DNA from: Azospirillaceae bacterium
GTDB lineage: Bacteria > Pseudomonadota > Alphaproteobacteria > Azospirillales > Azospirillaceae
Assembly: GCA_031291675.1 (NCBI GenBank)
Contig: JARLIO010000034.1
Coordinates: 248,001 to 312,000, forward strand
Direction: 5' to 3'
DNA: 64,000 nt
The notes below the pieces were generated by a model. That model was not told where the DNA came from, searched no databases, and was given only the letters and a program-made list of their open reading frames with translations. Positions within the stretch are counted from its first letter, which is position 1; each line of letters begins with the position of its first letter. Made by a program: the position numbers and the translations under genes. Positions 35,361-44,911 of the stretch are shown here, piece by piece.

Positions 35361-35391
35361 CGGCGCCGCCCCGATTGCCGGGGCGGCGCCG
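35361..35391. terminator. Bidirectional terminator between CNNM gene and alaS
   Basis: A perfect 12-bp stem CGGCGCCGCCCC / GGGGCGGCGCCG with a 7-base loop lies exactly between two convergent genes. T-runs are absent on both sides, so termination may need other factors. Confidence 0.65.
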
Positions 35392-35400
35392 CGTCGATCC

Positions 35401-38016
35401 TCAGTCGCCGACGGCCTCGGCGACCGCAGCCCGTGCGATCACTTCGACCTGGTCCTGAGCCACGTCCTTGAAGCCGGTCTGGGCGAAATCCGGACGGCCG
35501 CCACCGCCGGCGCCCAGCTTCTGCCCGATCGCCTTGGCGAGCGCCCCGGCATTGAGTTTGCGGGTCTTGATCGCCTCGGCACCGACGCCGACGACGATAC
35601 TGCCCTTGCCGTCGGATTCACCGATCAGGATGAACAGCCCCGCCGGGTGCTTGGCCTTGAGATCGTCCAGCAGATTCTTGATGCTGGCGGGATCGGCCGT
35701 GCCCAGCGCCTTGACCAGGGTCAGGACGCCGTCCTTCTGCTCGGCCTCGGCCAGCAGGGCATCCGATCCCTTGCCGGAGAAGGCCTGACGCGCCAGAGCC
35801 TGGCGTTCCTTTTCCAGCTTTTTGAGATCCTCGGTCAGTTTCAGGATCCGGGTCGGGACCTGCTCGACCGTAACATTGAGAGCCGCCGCGGCCTGGTGCA
35901 ACAGCTCGCGGGTGTCACGGGTGCGCAGGACCGACGCCCGATGGGTGACCGCCTCGAGGCGGCGGACCCCGGCGCCGACGCTCTGTTCCGAGAGGATCTG
36001 GAAGCTGCCGATTTCAGAAGTCCGGTTGATGTGGTTGCCACCGCACAATTCGATACTGACCGACGGGATCTCCAGCACCCGGACCCGCTCGCCATAATTG
36101 TCGGCGAAGAACGCCAGCGCGCCCATGTCAAGCGCCTGCTGCAAGGGCACATTGAGATGCTTGTTGACGACATGGTCCTCAAGCACCCAGCCATTGACCA
36201 TGTCCTCGATCGTGACCAGTTCGGCCGGGGTCAAGGCGCGATCGGTCGCGAAATCGAACCGCAGCCGGTCCTCGGTCACCAGCGAACCCATCTGGCGTGT
36301 CGCCGGGCCCAGGATCGAGCGCAGCGCCGCATGGGCCAGGTGGGTCGCGGTGTGATGGGCCGCCTTGCGCTGGCGCCGCTCGCGATCGACCACCGCCAGC
36401 AGCACCGGGTCCCGCTCGAGCCCGGCGGAGAGGCCACGCCGGATCGTCCCGGTATGAACAACGCCGACATCGATCCGCTTGACGTCGCTGACCGCGATCT
36501 CGATGGCGTCGTTGCTCAGCGTGCCCTGGTCGGCCAACTCGCCGCCGCCTTCAACATACAGGGGTGTCCGCGACAGGATCAGATCGATCTGACCATCGCC
36601 ATGATCGCGATAGCGCAGAACCTGGACCTCAAGCGAACTGAGATCGTAACCGGCGAAGCCGCCATCGGTTCCCTCCTCCAGCACGACCCAGCCGCCGGCG
36701 TCATAGAAGTCCTGCGCGTCCTTGGACCGGGCGCGCTGCTGCTCCAGCTCGGATTCGAAACCGTTGAGATCGACCGCCAGCCCCTCCTCCTCGGCGAGGA
36801 TCCGGGTCAGATCAACGGGAAACCCGTAGGTGTCATAGAGCTGAAACGCCGCCGGTCCCGCGATCGTGATCCCGCCGGCTTGGCGGGTCTCATCGGCCGC
36901 CTTGCGGAAATAGACCAGACCGCGATCCAGCGTGCGCAGAAAGCGCTCCTCCTCGTCCCGGATCGCCGCGGCGATCGACTGCTGGCGATCCTCGGGGACA
37001 TCATAGACCCCGATCGTCGACACCACGGTCGGAACCAGGCTGTAAAGCCACGGCTCCTTGAGCCCGAGATCACTGGCATGCATCACGGCGCGCCGCAGAA
37101 TCCGGCGCAGGACATAGCCGCGCCCGACCCGGCCGAACTCGCCGCCGTCGAACAGAACAAAGGTCAGAGCCCGGATATGGTCGGCAACGACGCACATCGC
37201 CGTGGCGTCGGCACCGGCGAAGTCCCGGCCACTGCGCGCCGCCACCGCCTCGATGATCGGCATGAACAGGTCGGTGTGGAAAACATTGCTTTTGCCCTGC
37301 AGCAGCGACGCGACGCGCTCCAGCCCCATGCCGGTGTCGACGCTGCGCATCGGCAGGGGCTTGAAGCTGCCATCCTCCTGGCGATCATATTGCATGAACA
37401 CCAGGTTCCAGAATTCCAGGTACCGATCGGTGGCACCACCGACGACGTCCTGGCCAAAGCTCTCACCCTGATCGAAATAGAGTTCGGTGCAGGGACCGCA
37501 GGGACCGGTTGGCCCCATCGACCAGAAATTCTCCTCGTCGCCTTTGTCGATGTCGCCCAGGCGCACAATCTGGCTGTCGGGAAGACCGGCCACCTTGCGC
37601 CAGATCTCATAGGACTCGTCATCGTCCTTGTAGACCGAGGCATAGATCCGCTGCGGATCCAGTCCCAGTCGCCGCGTCGACAATTCCCAGGCAAAGGCGA
37701 TCGCGTCTTCCTTGTAGTAATCGCCAAACGACCAGTTCCCCAGCATCTCGAACCAGGTCAGGTGACGGCCATCCTTGCCGACCGCATCAAGATCATTGTG
37801 CTTGCCGCCGACCCGCATGCAGGGCTGAATCGACGAACACCGACGATAGGAACGCTTTTCCCGACCAAGCAGGGCGTCCTTGAACTGGTTCATTCCGGCA
37901 TTGGTGAAGAGCAGGGTCGGATCACCGGCGGGAATGACGTTGCTGGGCTTGACCAAAGTATGGCCATGTTCAACGAAATAACCGGAAAACTGCTGACGGA
38001 TCTCAAGATGCTTCAT
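35401..38016 (-). CDS. alaS: Alanine-tRNA ligase (divergent type)
   Basis: An 871-residue class II synthetase with all AlaRS parts: an aminoacylation core (FTNAGMNQFKD, GGKHNDLDAVGKDGRH, FEMLGNWSFGDYYKED), an editing domain with HHTATH and CGGNH for mischarged Ser/Gly, and the C-Ala domain (GGGGRPDFAQTG). The core reads NWSFGDYYKE and FWSMGPTGPCGPC, where typical alphaproteobacterial enzymes have NFSFGDYFK and MGDTGPCGPC. It also lacks recA upstream, the usual neighbour. It could be a horizontally acquired or second AlaRS. Domain content looks complete and functional. Confidence 0.93.
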   Translation of the reverse strand: MKHLEIRQQFSGYFVEHGHTLVKPSNVIPAGDPTLLFTNAGMNQFKDALLGREKRSYRRCSSIQPCMRVGGKHNDLDAVGKDGRHLTWFEMLGNWSFGDYYKEDAIAFAWELSTRRLGLDPQRIYASVYKDDDESYEIWRKVAGLPDSQIVRLGDIDKGDEENFWSMGPTGPCGPCTELYFDQGESFGQDVVGGATDRYLEFWNLVFMQYDRQEDGSFKPLPMRSVDTGMGLERVASLLQGKSNVFHTDLFMPIIEAVAARSGRDFAGADATAMCVVADHIRALTFVLFDGGEFGRVGRGYVLRRILRRAVMHASDLGLKEPWLYSLVPTVVSTIGVYDVPEDRQQSIAAAIRDEEERFLRTLDRGLVYFRKAADETRQAGGITIAGPAAFQLYDTYGFPVDLTRILAEEEGLAVDLNGFESELEQQRARSKDAQDFYDAGGWVVLEEGTDGGFAGYDLSSLEVQVLRYRDHGDGQIDLILSRTPLYVEGGGELADQGTLSNDAIEIAVSDVKRIDVGVVHTGTIRRGLSAGLERDPVLLAVVDRERRQRKAAHHTATHLAHAALRSILGPATRQMGSLVTEDRLRFDFATDRALTPAELVTIEDMVNGWVLEDHVVNKHLNVPLQQALDMGALAFFADNYGERVRVLEIPSVSIELCGGNHINRTSEIGSFQILSEQSVGAGVRRLEAVTHRASVLRTRDTRELLHQAAAALNVTVEQVPTRILKLTEDLKKLEKERQALARQAFSGKGSDALLAEAEQKDGVLTLVKALGTADPASIKNLLDDLKAKHPAGLFILIGESDGKGSIVVGVGAEAIKTRKLNAGALAKAIGQKLGAGGGGRPDFAQTGFKDVAQDQVEVIARAAVAEAVGD

Positions 38017-38462
38017 GGACGGTTTCGTCGGGCTGGGCCGGGCGGGGCCGGGGCGGGAACAGGACGGGCGACGGCAGCGCCCCGTCGGGTCGTCCGCAAA
38101 ACGGGATGCCAGACAGGACGTACGCCCGGTTTACACCATGTCCTGCGGAAAAGCACCCTGGATTGCGGTCGTCGCCGGGTCCGCAGGCGCAGAGTCCGAT
38201 CGGGATCGGGCATGCCCCCCGACCCGGCGCACCCGCAAGGTCGGGCGATCTCACCCCCAGGTTTTGCTTTCCCCGGCAACGCGGGACGTCACCTCATTGT
38301 TTAATTGCATCAAAACTGAAATATGTGTGTTCGCTTGCCGGAAAGACTGGTATATTATTATTGGCGTTTTTTTACTGAGCTTGCTTTTAAACTTGGCGGC
38401 AACTCGCGACTGCTGCGGGGGTTTCAACATAAAGGGGTGTCCATGACGGGCAGGATCGCGCA
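38017..38462. other. Intergenic region upstream of alaS and the EAL-like gene
   Basis: About 450 bases between divergent genes. The half near 38290-38400 is AT-rich and includes a T7 run and TATATTATTATT, suitable for promoters of the plus-strand gene. No RNA gene, riboswitch or T-box-like leader for alaS was recognised. Confidence 0.4.
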
Positions 38463-39743
38463 ATGAGGCCGACAGGGCAAAAGCCGGCCCGGGATTGGGT
38501 GCGCTTCAAACCAGGCGAGAAGCCGAGCGCGGTGCCGGAAAAGCCACAGGACGATGATGAGAAGCTGCTACAGCTGTTGCAATCGGCCAAGCGCGAACTG
38601 CAAGGGTTGAGGGTCGTTCATCTTCACCTGTCCTTGTTGAAAGACAAGAACAGCACCGACACCCTGAGCATCAAGCACGCGTTCCAGGAAGCCGCCAGCA
38701 CGGCAACGTTCCTTCAGACCTATTCCCTGTCCAATGATGACTTGATCATTCTCTACAAGGGAATGCGTTTTTCCAATGTTTCAGACATTTGCCAAAAAGT
38801 TGAAAGGGTTATCCTGTCCCGCACCAAAATGACGGGACCGAACCCCTACAATGAAAAGGCCCTGTTTTCCGTCCTGGAACTGTCCCTTAATTTCGTTAAT
38901 GTAATTCGTTTCATCGAAAGCCTGGCCGCCAAAAATCCGGGTCACATCAACAGCGCCGCGACCAAGCCGCCGATCACGTTGGAGGAATTGGGAAAGATCG
39001 AACGCGCCATGGCGATTTTCGATCTGTCACCCTTCATTCTGAACCAACCGATCATTGACATCAGCGAAGAACCGAATCTTCGGGAGTATTACGAAGTCTA
39101 TATAACGGTTCGGGAACTGGAGAACCGGGTCAGCCCGAATTTCGACATCACGTCGAATCGCTGGCTCTTTAACTACTTCACCTCGAATCTGGACCAGTCG
39201 ACCCTGCGCAGCCTGAATTACAGCGTCGAGTTTTTGCGCAACAACAGGATCGGCCTCAATCTCAACCTGACCACGGTTCTTTCCGATGTCTTTGTCCGTT
39301 TCGACGAACGCCTGAACGCCGAGCTCAAAAACAATCTGGTAATCGAGATCAACAAGGTTGATCTGATCGAAAACGAGTATCTTTTCCGCGAGGTCATCGA
39401 ATACGCGGCGTACAAGGGGTTCCGCGTCTGTATCGATGGCTTGAGCCCCTACTGGGTGGCCCATCTCGATATCGACAATATGGGCTGTGATTACGCCAAG
39501 ATATTCTGGAATGCCGACATGGACTCGCTCAAGGAGCCGGAGAAGAGCATCTTTCTCGACAAGATCAAGAACCAGTCCTCCTGCCAATATATCCTGGCCC
39601 GCTGTGGCACCGTATCGGGGCTGTTGTTCGCCCATCGCCACGGCATCAATCTGGTTCAGGGGCGGATCGTCGACAATATCCTGCGCAAAGGCGTGTCGAT
39701 CAGCGACGCCATCAAGACCGCCAAAGTCATGGATGGCGATTGA
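38463..39743 (+). CDS. Protein with a degenerate EAL-like domain
   Basis: A 426-residue protein, less GC-rich than its neighbours. The N-terminal half (about 30-230) is helical and not recognised. The C-terminal half (about 235-420) follows the EAL phosphodiesterase topology: LVIEINKVDLIEN aligns with ELTE, YKGFRVCIDGLSPYW with the DDFG strand, and FAHRHGINLVQGRIV with the final GFxxxQG segment. The metal-binding EAL, Asp-Asp and Lys residues are replaced, so catalysis is very unlikely; it may bind c-di-GMP or a protein partner. It stands alone between alaS and the convergent cobT. Confidence 0.6.
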   Translation: MRPTGQKPARDWVRFKPGEKPSAVPEKPQDDDEKLLQLLQSAKRELQGLRVVHLHLSLLKDKNSTDTLSIKHAFQEAASTATFLQTYSLSNDDLIILYKGMRFSNVSDICQKVERVILSRTKMTGPNPYNEKALFSVLELSLNFVNVIRFIESLAAKNPGHINSAATKPPITLEELGKIERAMAIFDLSPFILNQPIIDISEEPNLREYYEVYITVRELENRVSPNFDITSNRWLFNYFTSNLDQSTLRSLNYSVEFLRNNRIGLNLNLTTVLSDVFVRFDERLNAELKNNLVIEINKVDLIENEYLFREVIEYAAYKGFRVCIDGLSPYWVAHLDIDNMGCDYAKIFWNADMDSLKEPEKSIFLDKIKNQSSCQYILARCGTVSGLLFAHRHGINLVQGRIVDNILRKGVSISDAIKTAKVMDGD

Positions 39744-39755
39744 CGCCGGATGACG

Positions 39756-41639
39756 TTATGACCGGCGCCCTGATTTTCCCGCCGCCCGCCCGGACCACCG
39801 GGTCGGCGTGTCTTCCTCGAACAGTTCCGCCAGCTTTTCGGTCATGATGCCGCCCAACTGTTCGACATCGACGATCGTGACCGCGCGCCGGTAATAGCGG
39901 GTCACGTCATGACCAATCCCGATCGCCACCAGCTCAACCGGCGACGAGGTCTCGATCCATTCAATCACCTGGCGCAGGTGGCGCTCAAGATAGTTGCCGC
40001 TGTTGACCGACAATGTCGAATCATCGACCGGGGCGCCGTCAGAGATCACCATCAGAATGCGCCGTTGTTCGGGGCGGGCGATCAGCCGGGTATGCGCCCA
40101 CAACAACGCTTCGCCATCGATATTCTCTTTCAGAATGCCTTCGCGCAGCATCAGGCCCAGATTCTTGCGGGCCCGGCGCCACGGCGCATCGGCATCCTTA
40201 TAGATGATGTGGCGTAGATCATTGAGACGCCCGGGCGTCGCCACCTTGCCCTCGGCGATCCAGCGCTCGCGCGCCTGGCCGCCCTTCCAGGCCCGGGTGG
40301 TAAATCCGAGAATCTCGACCTTGACGGCACAACGTTCCAGGGTCCGGGCCAGGATATCGGCGCTCATCGCGGCGATCGAGATCGGCCGCCCGCGCATCGA
40401 TCCGGAATTGTCGATCAGCAGGGTGACGACCGTGTCGCGGAAATCGGTCTCCTTCTCGCGCTTGAACGACAGCGGCAGAACCGGATTGACAACGACGCGG
40501 GACAACCGGGCGGCATCGAGCATGCCTTCCTCAAGGTCAAATTCCCAGGCCCGGGTTTGCTTGGCCAGAAGGCGCCGTTGCAGCCGGTTCGCCAGCTTCG
40601 AAATGACGCCCTGCAGGTTCTGCAGTTGTTGATCCAACAGCATCCGCAGTCGTGTCAACTCGTCCTGGTCACACAGCCGATCGGCCTCCACGATCTCATC
40701 AAATGCCGCCGTGAAGATCTTGTAGCCATCCTGCATCGGTTCATTGCGACCGCGCTCCGGGCGCCAGGGTTGCCCCATCGTGCCCGGTTCATCCGAGCCC
40801 GCCCCCTGCCCGACCTCCGCGTTGACATCGTCGTCGCCGCCCTCACCGACTTCCTCACCGCTGGCTTCGCCATGGTCGGAATCGGACAACTGCTCGGTCC
40901 GCGTCGCCGCTTCGTCGCTGGCCCCCCGCGTCTGGCCGTCATTGTCCTCGCCCTCGCCCTCATCGCCCGGGCTGTTGTCGCCGTCGCCGTCCGCCTGATC
41001 AGGGTCAATGCCGATATCGACATCAAGCCCGAGCAGCAGCTGTTTGACTTCGCGGGCGTAGGCGTCCTGATTGGTCAGCACGCGATCGAGCCGGCCAAAC
41101 GCGTCGCCGATATGGTCACGAACCCAATTGCGCCACAGATCGACAACGGCCGCCGCCGTCGCCGGCGGTGGTTCACCAGTGATCGCCTCGCGCGCCAGCA
41201 GCCGGACAATCTCCGACAGCGGCGCCTGTTCCCGTTCCGTGATCCGCTCGAAACCAAGGCGCCGATAGCGTTCCTGGAGTGCCGCCTCAAGATTGTCGGC
41301 GATGCCGACCATGGCCCGGGCCCCCAGCGCATCGCACCGAGCCTGCTCCAACGCATCAAACGCCGCGCGGGCGATGTCGCCGGCGGGCATCCGTGCCGCG
41401 TGAACCACCGGATCGTGATGACGCAGGCGCAAAGCCACACCATCGGCCGCGCCTCGGATCGTGGCGACGTCATGGGGGTTGAGATCGCGCGGCGGCATGG
41501 GAACCCGGATCCGTCCGCCCGCGACGCCCGCGGGCTCCGGGGAAAAGCCGACCTGGATGTCCGAGCGTTCCGCCAGCGCCCGGATCACGGCGGCGGTGGA
41601 ACGCTTGAAGACCTCGACGGGCGTATCCTTGGTGGTCAT
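39756..41639 (-). CDS. cobT: CobT-like cobaltochelatase subunit with VWA domain
   Basis: A 627-residue protein: an N-terminal helical region, a very acidic low-complexity linker (about 205-300, many Asp/Glu/Gly), and a C-terminal von Willebrand A domain with the MIDAS motif [12 protein letters not shown] and the CobT segment [20 protein letters not shown]. With CobS (AAA+) and CobN it inserts cobalt in aerobic cobalamin synthesis. No cobN or other cobalamin genes are nearby. In many alphaproteobacteria this cobS-cobT pair sits with bolA and a J-domain gene, as here. It begins 17 bases after cobS. Confidence 0.92.
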   Translation of the reverse strand: MTTKDTPVEVFKRSTAAVIRALAERSDIQVGFSPEPAGVAGGRIRVPMPPRDLNPHDVATIRGAADGVALRLRHHDPVVHAARMPAGDIARAAFDALEQARCDALGARAMVGIADNLEAALQERYRRLGFERITEREQAPLSEIVRLLAREAITGEPPPATAAAVVDLWRNWVRDHIGDAFGRLDRVLTNQDAYAREVKQLLLGLDVDIGIDPDQADGDGDNSPGDEGEGEDNDGQTRGASDEAATRTEQLSDSDHGEASGEEVGEGGDDDVNAEVGQGAGSDEPGTMGQPWRPERGRNEPMQDGYKIFTAAFDEIVEADRLCDQDELTRLRMLLDQQLQNLQGVISKLANRLQRRLLAKQTRAWEFDLEEGMLDAARLSRVVVNPVLPLSFKREKETDFRDTVVTLLIDNSGSMRGRPISIAAMSADILARTLERCAVKVEILGFTTRAWKGGQARERWIAEGKVATPGRLNDLRHIIYKDADAPWRRARKNLGLMLREGILKENIDGEALLWAHTRLIARPEQRRILMVISDGAPVDDSTLSVNSGNYLERHLRQVIEWIETSSPVELVAIGIGHDVTRYYRRAVTIVDVEQLGGIMTEKLAELFEEDTPTRWSGRAAGKSGRRS

Positions 41640-41656
41640 AACCGCTTGCGGTCCCG

Positions 41657-42682
41657 TTACACGAGGTTGATCTTGACGCCGGTTTCCCGCAACTCGGTCC
41701 CGAAACAGCGCTGATAATATTCGGCAACGGTTGACCGCTCGACCTCATCGCATTTGTTCAGGAACGTCACGCGGAACCCGAACGCCACGTCATTGAAGAT
41801 CCGGGCATTCTCGGCCCAGGTAATGACGGTGCGCGGCGACATCACGGTCGAAATGTCGCCATTGACGAAACCCGACCGGGTCAGGTCGGCCAGGCGCACC
41901 ATCGCCGAAACGATCTTGCGCCCGCTCTCGGTGTCGTAACCGGGGGCCTTGGCCAGAACGATCCCGACTTCCTGGTCATGGGGCAGGTAATTCAACGTCG
42001 CCACGATGTTCCAGCGGTCCATCTGGCCCTGGTTGATCTGCTGCGTGCCGTGATAGAGCCCGGTGGTATCGCCCAGGCCGACCGTATTGGCCGTCGAGAA
42101 CAGCCGAAAGGCCGGATGCGGCCGGATCACCCGGTTCTGGTCCAGCAGGGTCAGCTTGCCCTCAACCTCAAGCACGCGCTGAATCACAAACATGACGTCG
42201 GGACGGCCGGCATCATATTCATCGAAAACGATGGCGCAGGCATGCTGCAGCGCCCAGGGAAGAATCCCCTCGCGATATTCGGTGACCTGCATACCCTCGC
42301 GCAGCACGATGGCGTCCTTGCCGATCAGGTCGATCCGGCTGATATGGCTGTCGAGATTGATGCGGATGCACGGCCAGTTGAGCCGGGCCGCCACCTGCTC
42401 GATATGGGTCGACTTGCCGGTGCCGTGATATCCCTGGATCATCACGCGCCGGTTATAGGCAAACCCTGCCAGAATCGCGAGCGTCGTCTCCCGATCGAAG
42501 CGATAGGCATCGTCGATATCAGGCACATGTTCAGTGATACGACTGAACGCCGGCACCTGAAGGTCGCTGTCGATGCCAAAGGTTTGCCGCACCGACACCT
42601 TGATATCGGGCAGCATCGTTTCAGGCGCCGCTGCTGTCTTCGCGACCCCGTTCGCGGCCGGGGACGTCATCTCTGAAGCCAT
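41657..42682 (-). CDS. cobS: CobS-like cobaltochelatase AAA+ subunit
   Basis: A 341-residue MoxR-like AAA+ ATPase. An N-terminal alphaproteobacterial CobS segment ([20 protein letters not shown]) precedes Walker [10 protein letters not shown], Walker [10 protein letters not shown], sensor 1 [19 protein letters not shown], and a C-terminal lid. It forms hexameric rings with CobT and powers cobalt insertion into hydrogenobyrinic acid a,c-diamide. It is the second gene of the J-domain-cobS-cobT unit. Confidence 0.95.
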   Translation of the reverse strand: MASEMTSPAANGVAKTAAAPETMLPDIKVSVRQTFGIDSDLQVPAFSRITEHVPDIDDAYRFDRETTLAILAGFAYNRRVMIQGYHGTGKSTHIEQVAARLNWPCIRINLDSHISRIDLIGKDAIVLREGMQVTEYREGILPWALQHACAIVFDEYDAGRPDVMFVIQRVLEVEGKLTLLDQNRVIRPHPAFRLFSTANTVGLGDTTGLYHGTQQINQGQMDRWNIVATLNYLPHDQEVGIVLAKAPGYDTESGRKIVSAMVRLADLTRSGFVNGDISTVMSPRTVITWAENARIFNDVAFGFRVTFLNKCDEVERSTVAEYYQRCFGTELRETGVKINLV

Positions 42683-42722
42683 AGTGCTGTTCGGTCCTGT
42701 TACAAGGCGATCGCTCCGGAAA

Positions 42723-43316
42723 CTAGATCCCGAAACTGGCCTTAAGGGTGGTATAGGCTTGGTTAATTCTCTTCAAACGTTCCTCGGCATCCCGGTCGCC
42801 GCCATTGGCGTCGGGATGGTGCAACTTGACCAACTCCCGATAGCGGGCTTTGATCTGGACGACATCGGCATCACAGGGGAGGTCGAGCAGATCAAGAGCC
42901 TCCGCCTCGGCACTGCGGGGTTGCCCCTGCGGCCGTCCGGCCCCGGCATCGGCCCCCATGCCCTCGCCACGCCCGGTGCCCGCGGATCCCCCGTAGAAAT
43001 CATTCGTCGCCCGATGGCGCATCTGATGTTCGGCGGCGCGCCAGCCGCCGATCGGCCAGCTCGGTCGCTGCCACGTGACATCCTGGCGCAACTGGGCCTC
43101 GATCTCCTGCTCCGACATGCCGGCATAGTAGTCCCAGTCCTTGTTGTATTGCCGGACGTGATCAAGGCAAAACCAAAAATAGTCATTCAAGCGCGTGCGT
43201 GATTTCGGCGCCCGGAATTCGCCCGCAGCCGTGCAACCAACCCGGTCGCAACAGCGCAGCCCGGGGCACGGAGATTCCTCGTCGGTTGGGGTGTGGCGAA
43301 TTCGAAACTTCTGCAT
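42723..43316 (-). CDS. J-domain protein adjacent to cobS
   Basis: A 197-residue protein: the N-terminal half has a conserved Cys-rich segment ([20 protein letters not shown]) and [20 protein letters not shown], and the C-terminal about 60 residues form a J domain with the HPD tripeptide in [13 protein letters not shown] domains stimulate DnaK-type ATPases; the N-terminus is specific to the alphaproteobacterial family beside bolA/cobS. The ATG at 43316 gives the family start MQKFRIRHT. It is 40 bases upstream of cobS and divergent from bolA. Confidence 0.9.
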   Translation of the reverse strand: MQKFRIRHTPTDEESPCPGLRCCDRVGCTAAGEFRAPKSRTRLNDYFWFCLDHVRQYNKDWDYYAGMSEQEIEAQLRQDVTWQRPSWPIGGWRAAEHQMRHRATNDFYGGSAGTGRGEGMGADAGAGRPQGQPRSAEAEALDLLDLPCDADVVQIKARYRELVKLHHPDANGGDRDAEERLKRINQAYTTLKASFGI

Positions 43317-43583
43317 TGGCGAAGTATGGCCGCCCCCGGCGACGGAGGCAAGCGCGTCAGCGCGACCCAATCACGCCGATTTGTAATCGCCGCGCCCCCG
43401 TTCAACCGGGCTCCACGCCCGCCGGTCCGGGCAGGGAGACGCCGCGCGCCGCGGCGTTGACAACCGATGGTGGCCACATCACCTTGCGCACAGAGAAATC
43501 GACCCCGTGGCGGTCGCCCCATGACCGTGCAACAGGAACCAACCCCACAACAGTCGCGCCGCGACCGCGCAACAGGAGCCGAC

Positions 43584-43874
43584 ATGGAAATCGCTGATCG
43601 GATACGCCGCAAGCTGACCGAGACATTCGCACCGCAACAACTGGTGATCGTCGACGCGTCCCACCGTCATGCCGGCCATGTCGGCGCGGCGGCGGCGGGG
43701 GAAACCCATTTCGAGGTCACGATCATTTCGGATGTTTTCGACGGCCGAACCCGGGTCGACCGCCAACGTCTGGTTTACGCGGCCCTGGCGCAGGAACTTG
43801 CCGAACGGGTCCATGCCCTGGCGTTGACGACTTTGACGGTCGATGAAGCGATAAAACGGGGCAACTCGGATTGA
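43584..43874 (+). CDS. bolA: BolA family protein
   Basis: A 96-residue BolA: MEIADRIRRKLTETFAPQQL, then SHRHAGH (the conserved His used with monothiol glutaredoxin for Fe-S binding), then THFEVTIISDVF and FDGRTRVDRQRLVYAAL. BolA proteins act in Fe-S trafficking or as stress and envelope regulators. Divergent from the J-domain gene across 267 bases. ATG 43584 chosen by family length; the open frame extends further upstream without similarity. Confidence 0.93.
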   Translation: MEIADRIRRKLTETFAPQQLVIVDASHRHAGHVGAAAAGETHFEVTIISDVFDGRTRVDRQRLVYAALAQELAERVHALALTTLTVDEAIKRGNSD

Positions 43875-44028
43875 ATATGTCGGTCCTCGCAGCCAAAATT
43901 CCCGGCACAGTTCCACGGAGTTGAAAATATCGAGCAATTAGGTAAAGTCTTCGGCAACCAAACCTGCGCCACGACCGGATGGTTGTGCGTCCGACAATCA
44001 ACGGTGTATCGAAGGGAGTCGTCGTCAC

Positions 44029-44484
44029 ATGTCATCCGCCAAATCGGTACCGAACCCCGGTTCGAATGGCCCTTCGTCCCGCGCCAAACGAACCGAACTT
44101 GAACCGAGCACGCTCGAGCCTCGCAACATTCGGGTTGATGAACATCGGACAAGCGTCCGTCTGGAGCCGCCGATGTGGCAGGCCCTGGAGGAAATCGGTG
44201 CCGCCGAGAAATTATCGATCCACGAGATTTGCACCCGGATCGATCATCGACGGTTGCCGGGAACCTCGTTGTCCTCAGCGATTCGGATTTTCGTCATGGC
44301 CTATTTCCGGGCCGCCGCAGCCGTCCGACAGAACCAGACAATGCCGACCGTTCCCCTGGACCTCGACGAGGCGTTGAAATCGCTCGATATCCAGCCGCGC
44401 AAAACCAAGACCCGCACCAAACTCCATGGCGAGGCGATCGGCTTGGTGGCGCGCGCGGAGGCGGCGACCCAGGCGAACCGGTAA
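44029..44484 (+). CDS. Ribbon-helix-helix domain protein (RHH_4 type)
   Basis: A 151-residue protein. After a Ser/Pro-rich leader the RHH_4 domain reads RTSVRLEPPMWQALEEIGAA, then KLSIHEICTRIDHRR, and ends in SSAIRIFVMAYFRAA (residues about 42-103). The tail is basic and Thr/Lys-rich. The domain is widespread in alphaproteobacteria, usually near amino-acid or housekeeping genes, with an unproven DNA-binding role. A GC-rich hairpin (GCCGCGC/GCGCGGC at 44539-44555) follows and may end the transcript. Confidence 0.82.
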   Translation: MSSAKSVPNPGSNGPSSRAKRTELEPSTLEPRNIRVDEHRTSVRLEPPMWQALEEIGAAEKLSIHEICTRIDHRRLPGTSLSSAIRIFVMAYFRAAAAVRQNQTMPTVPLDLDEALKSLDIQPRKTKTRTKLHGEAIGLVARAEAATQANR

Positions 44485-44911
44485 TCCCAAGCCTCGCCCC
44501 CGGAAATGGTGAAGCCGCGTCCAGCGGACGCCGCGCCAAGCGCGGCGCACGCCCGGGGCGCGGCGCAGGATCACGAGTCGCGGCTCTTTTTCGCCGGACA
44601 TCGGCGATCGGAGCCCGGGCCGTGATGATGCCGGGTCACGACAGGCGAATCGTCGGACACCACCAAAGCGAGTGATCGCCAAGACCGCCGCGACTCGGTT
44701 GATAACCGCGGTGTCCACCGGGCCGGCCGCCGCCGCCGACTTCGCCGATCGTGCGGTCGATGCCATGACGTCCTTCTCGGATTTCAATTATTTCACTTCA
44801 CTGCAATAATTGTGTCGCGATTTGCGGACAATCCTGAATTTCCCCGCGTCAACGTGATGACGCGGCCGGGGCCATTGCGCCACCACTTCTTGTCGCCCAG
44901 GGATCCGCAGC
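44485..44911. other. Intergenic region before the chemoreceptor gene
   Basis: About 430 bases. The first part has the hairpin noted after the RHH gene; near 44780-44820 there is an AT-rich patch (TTCAATTATTTCACTTCACT) that likely holds the chemoreceptor promoter. Reading frames here show no family similarity. Confidence 0.4.

Noticed and set aside
35647-38304. 885-codon plus-strand open frame
   Set aside because: Antisense shadow of alaS with low-complexity composition and no recognisable domain.
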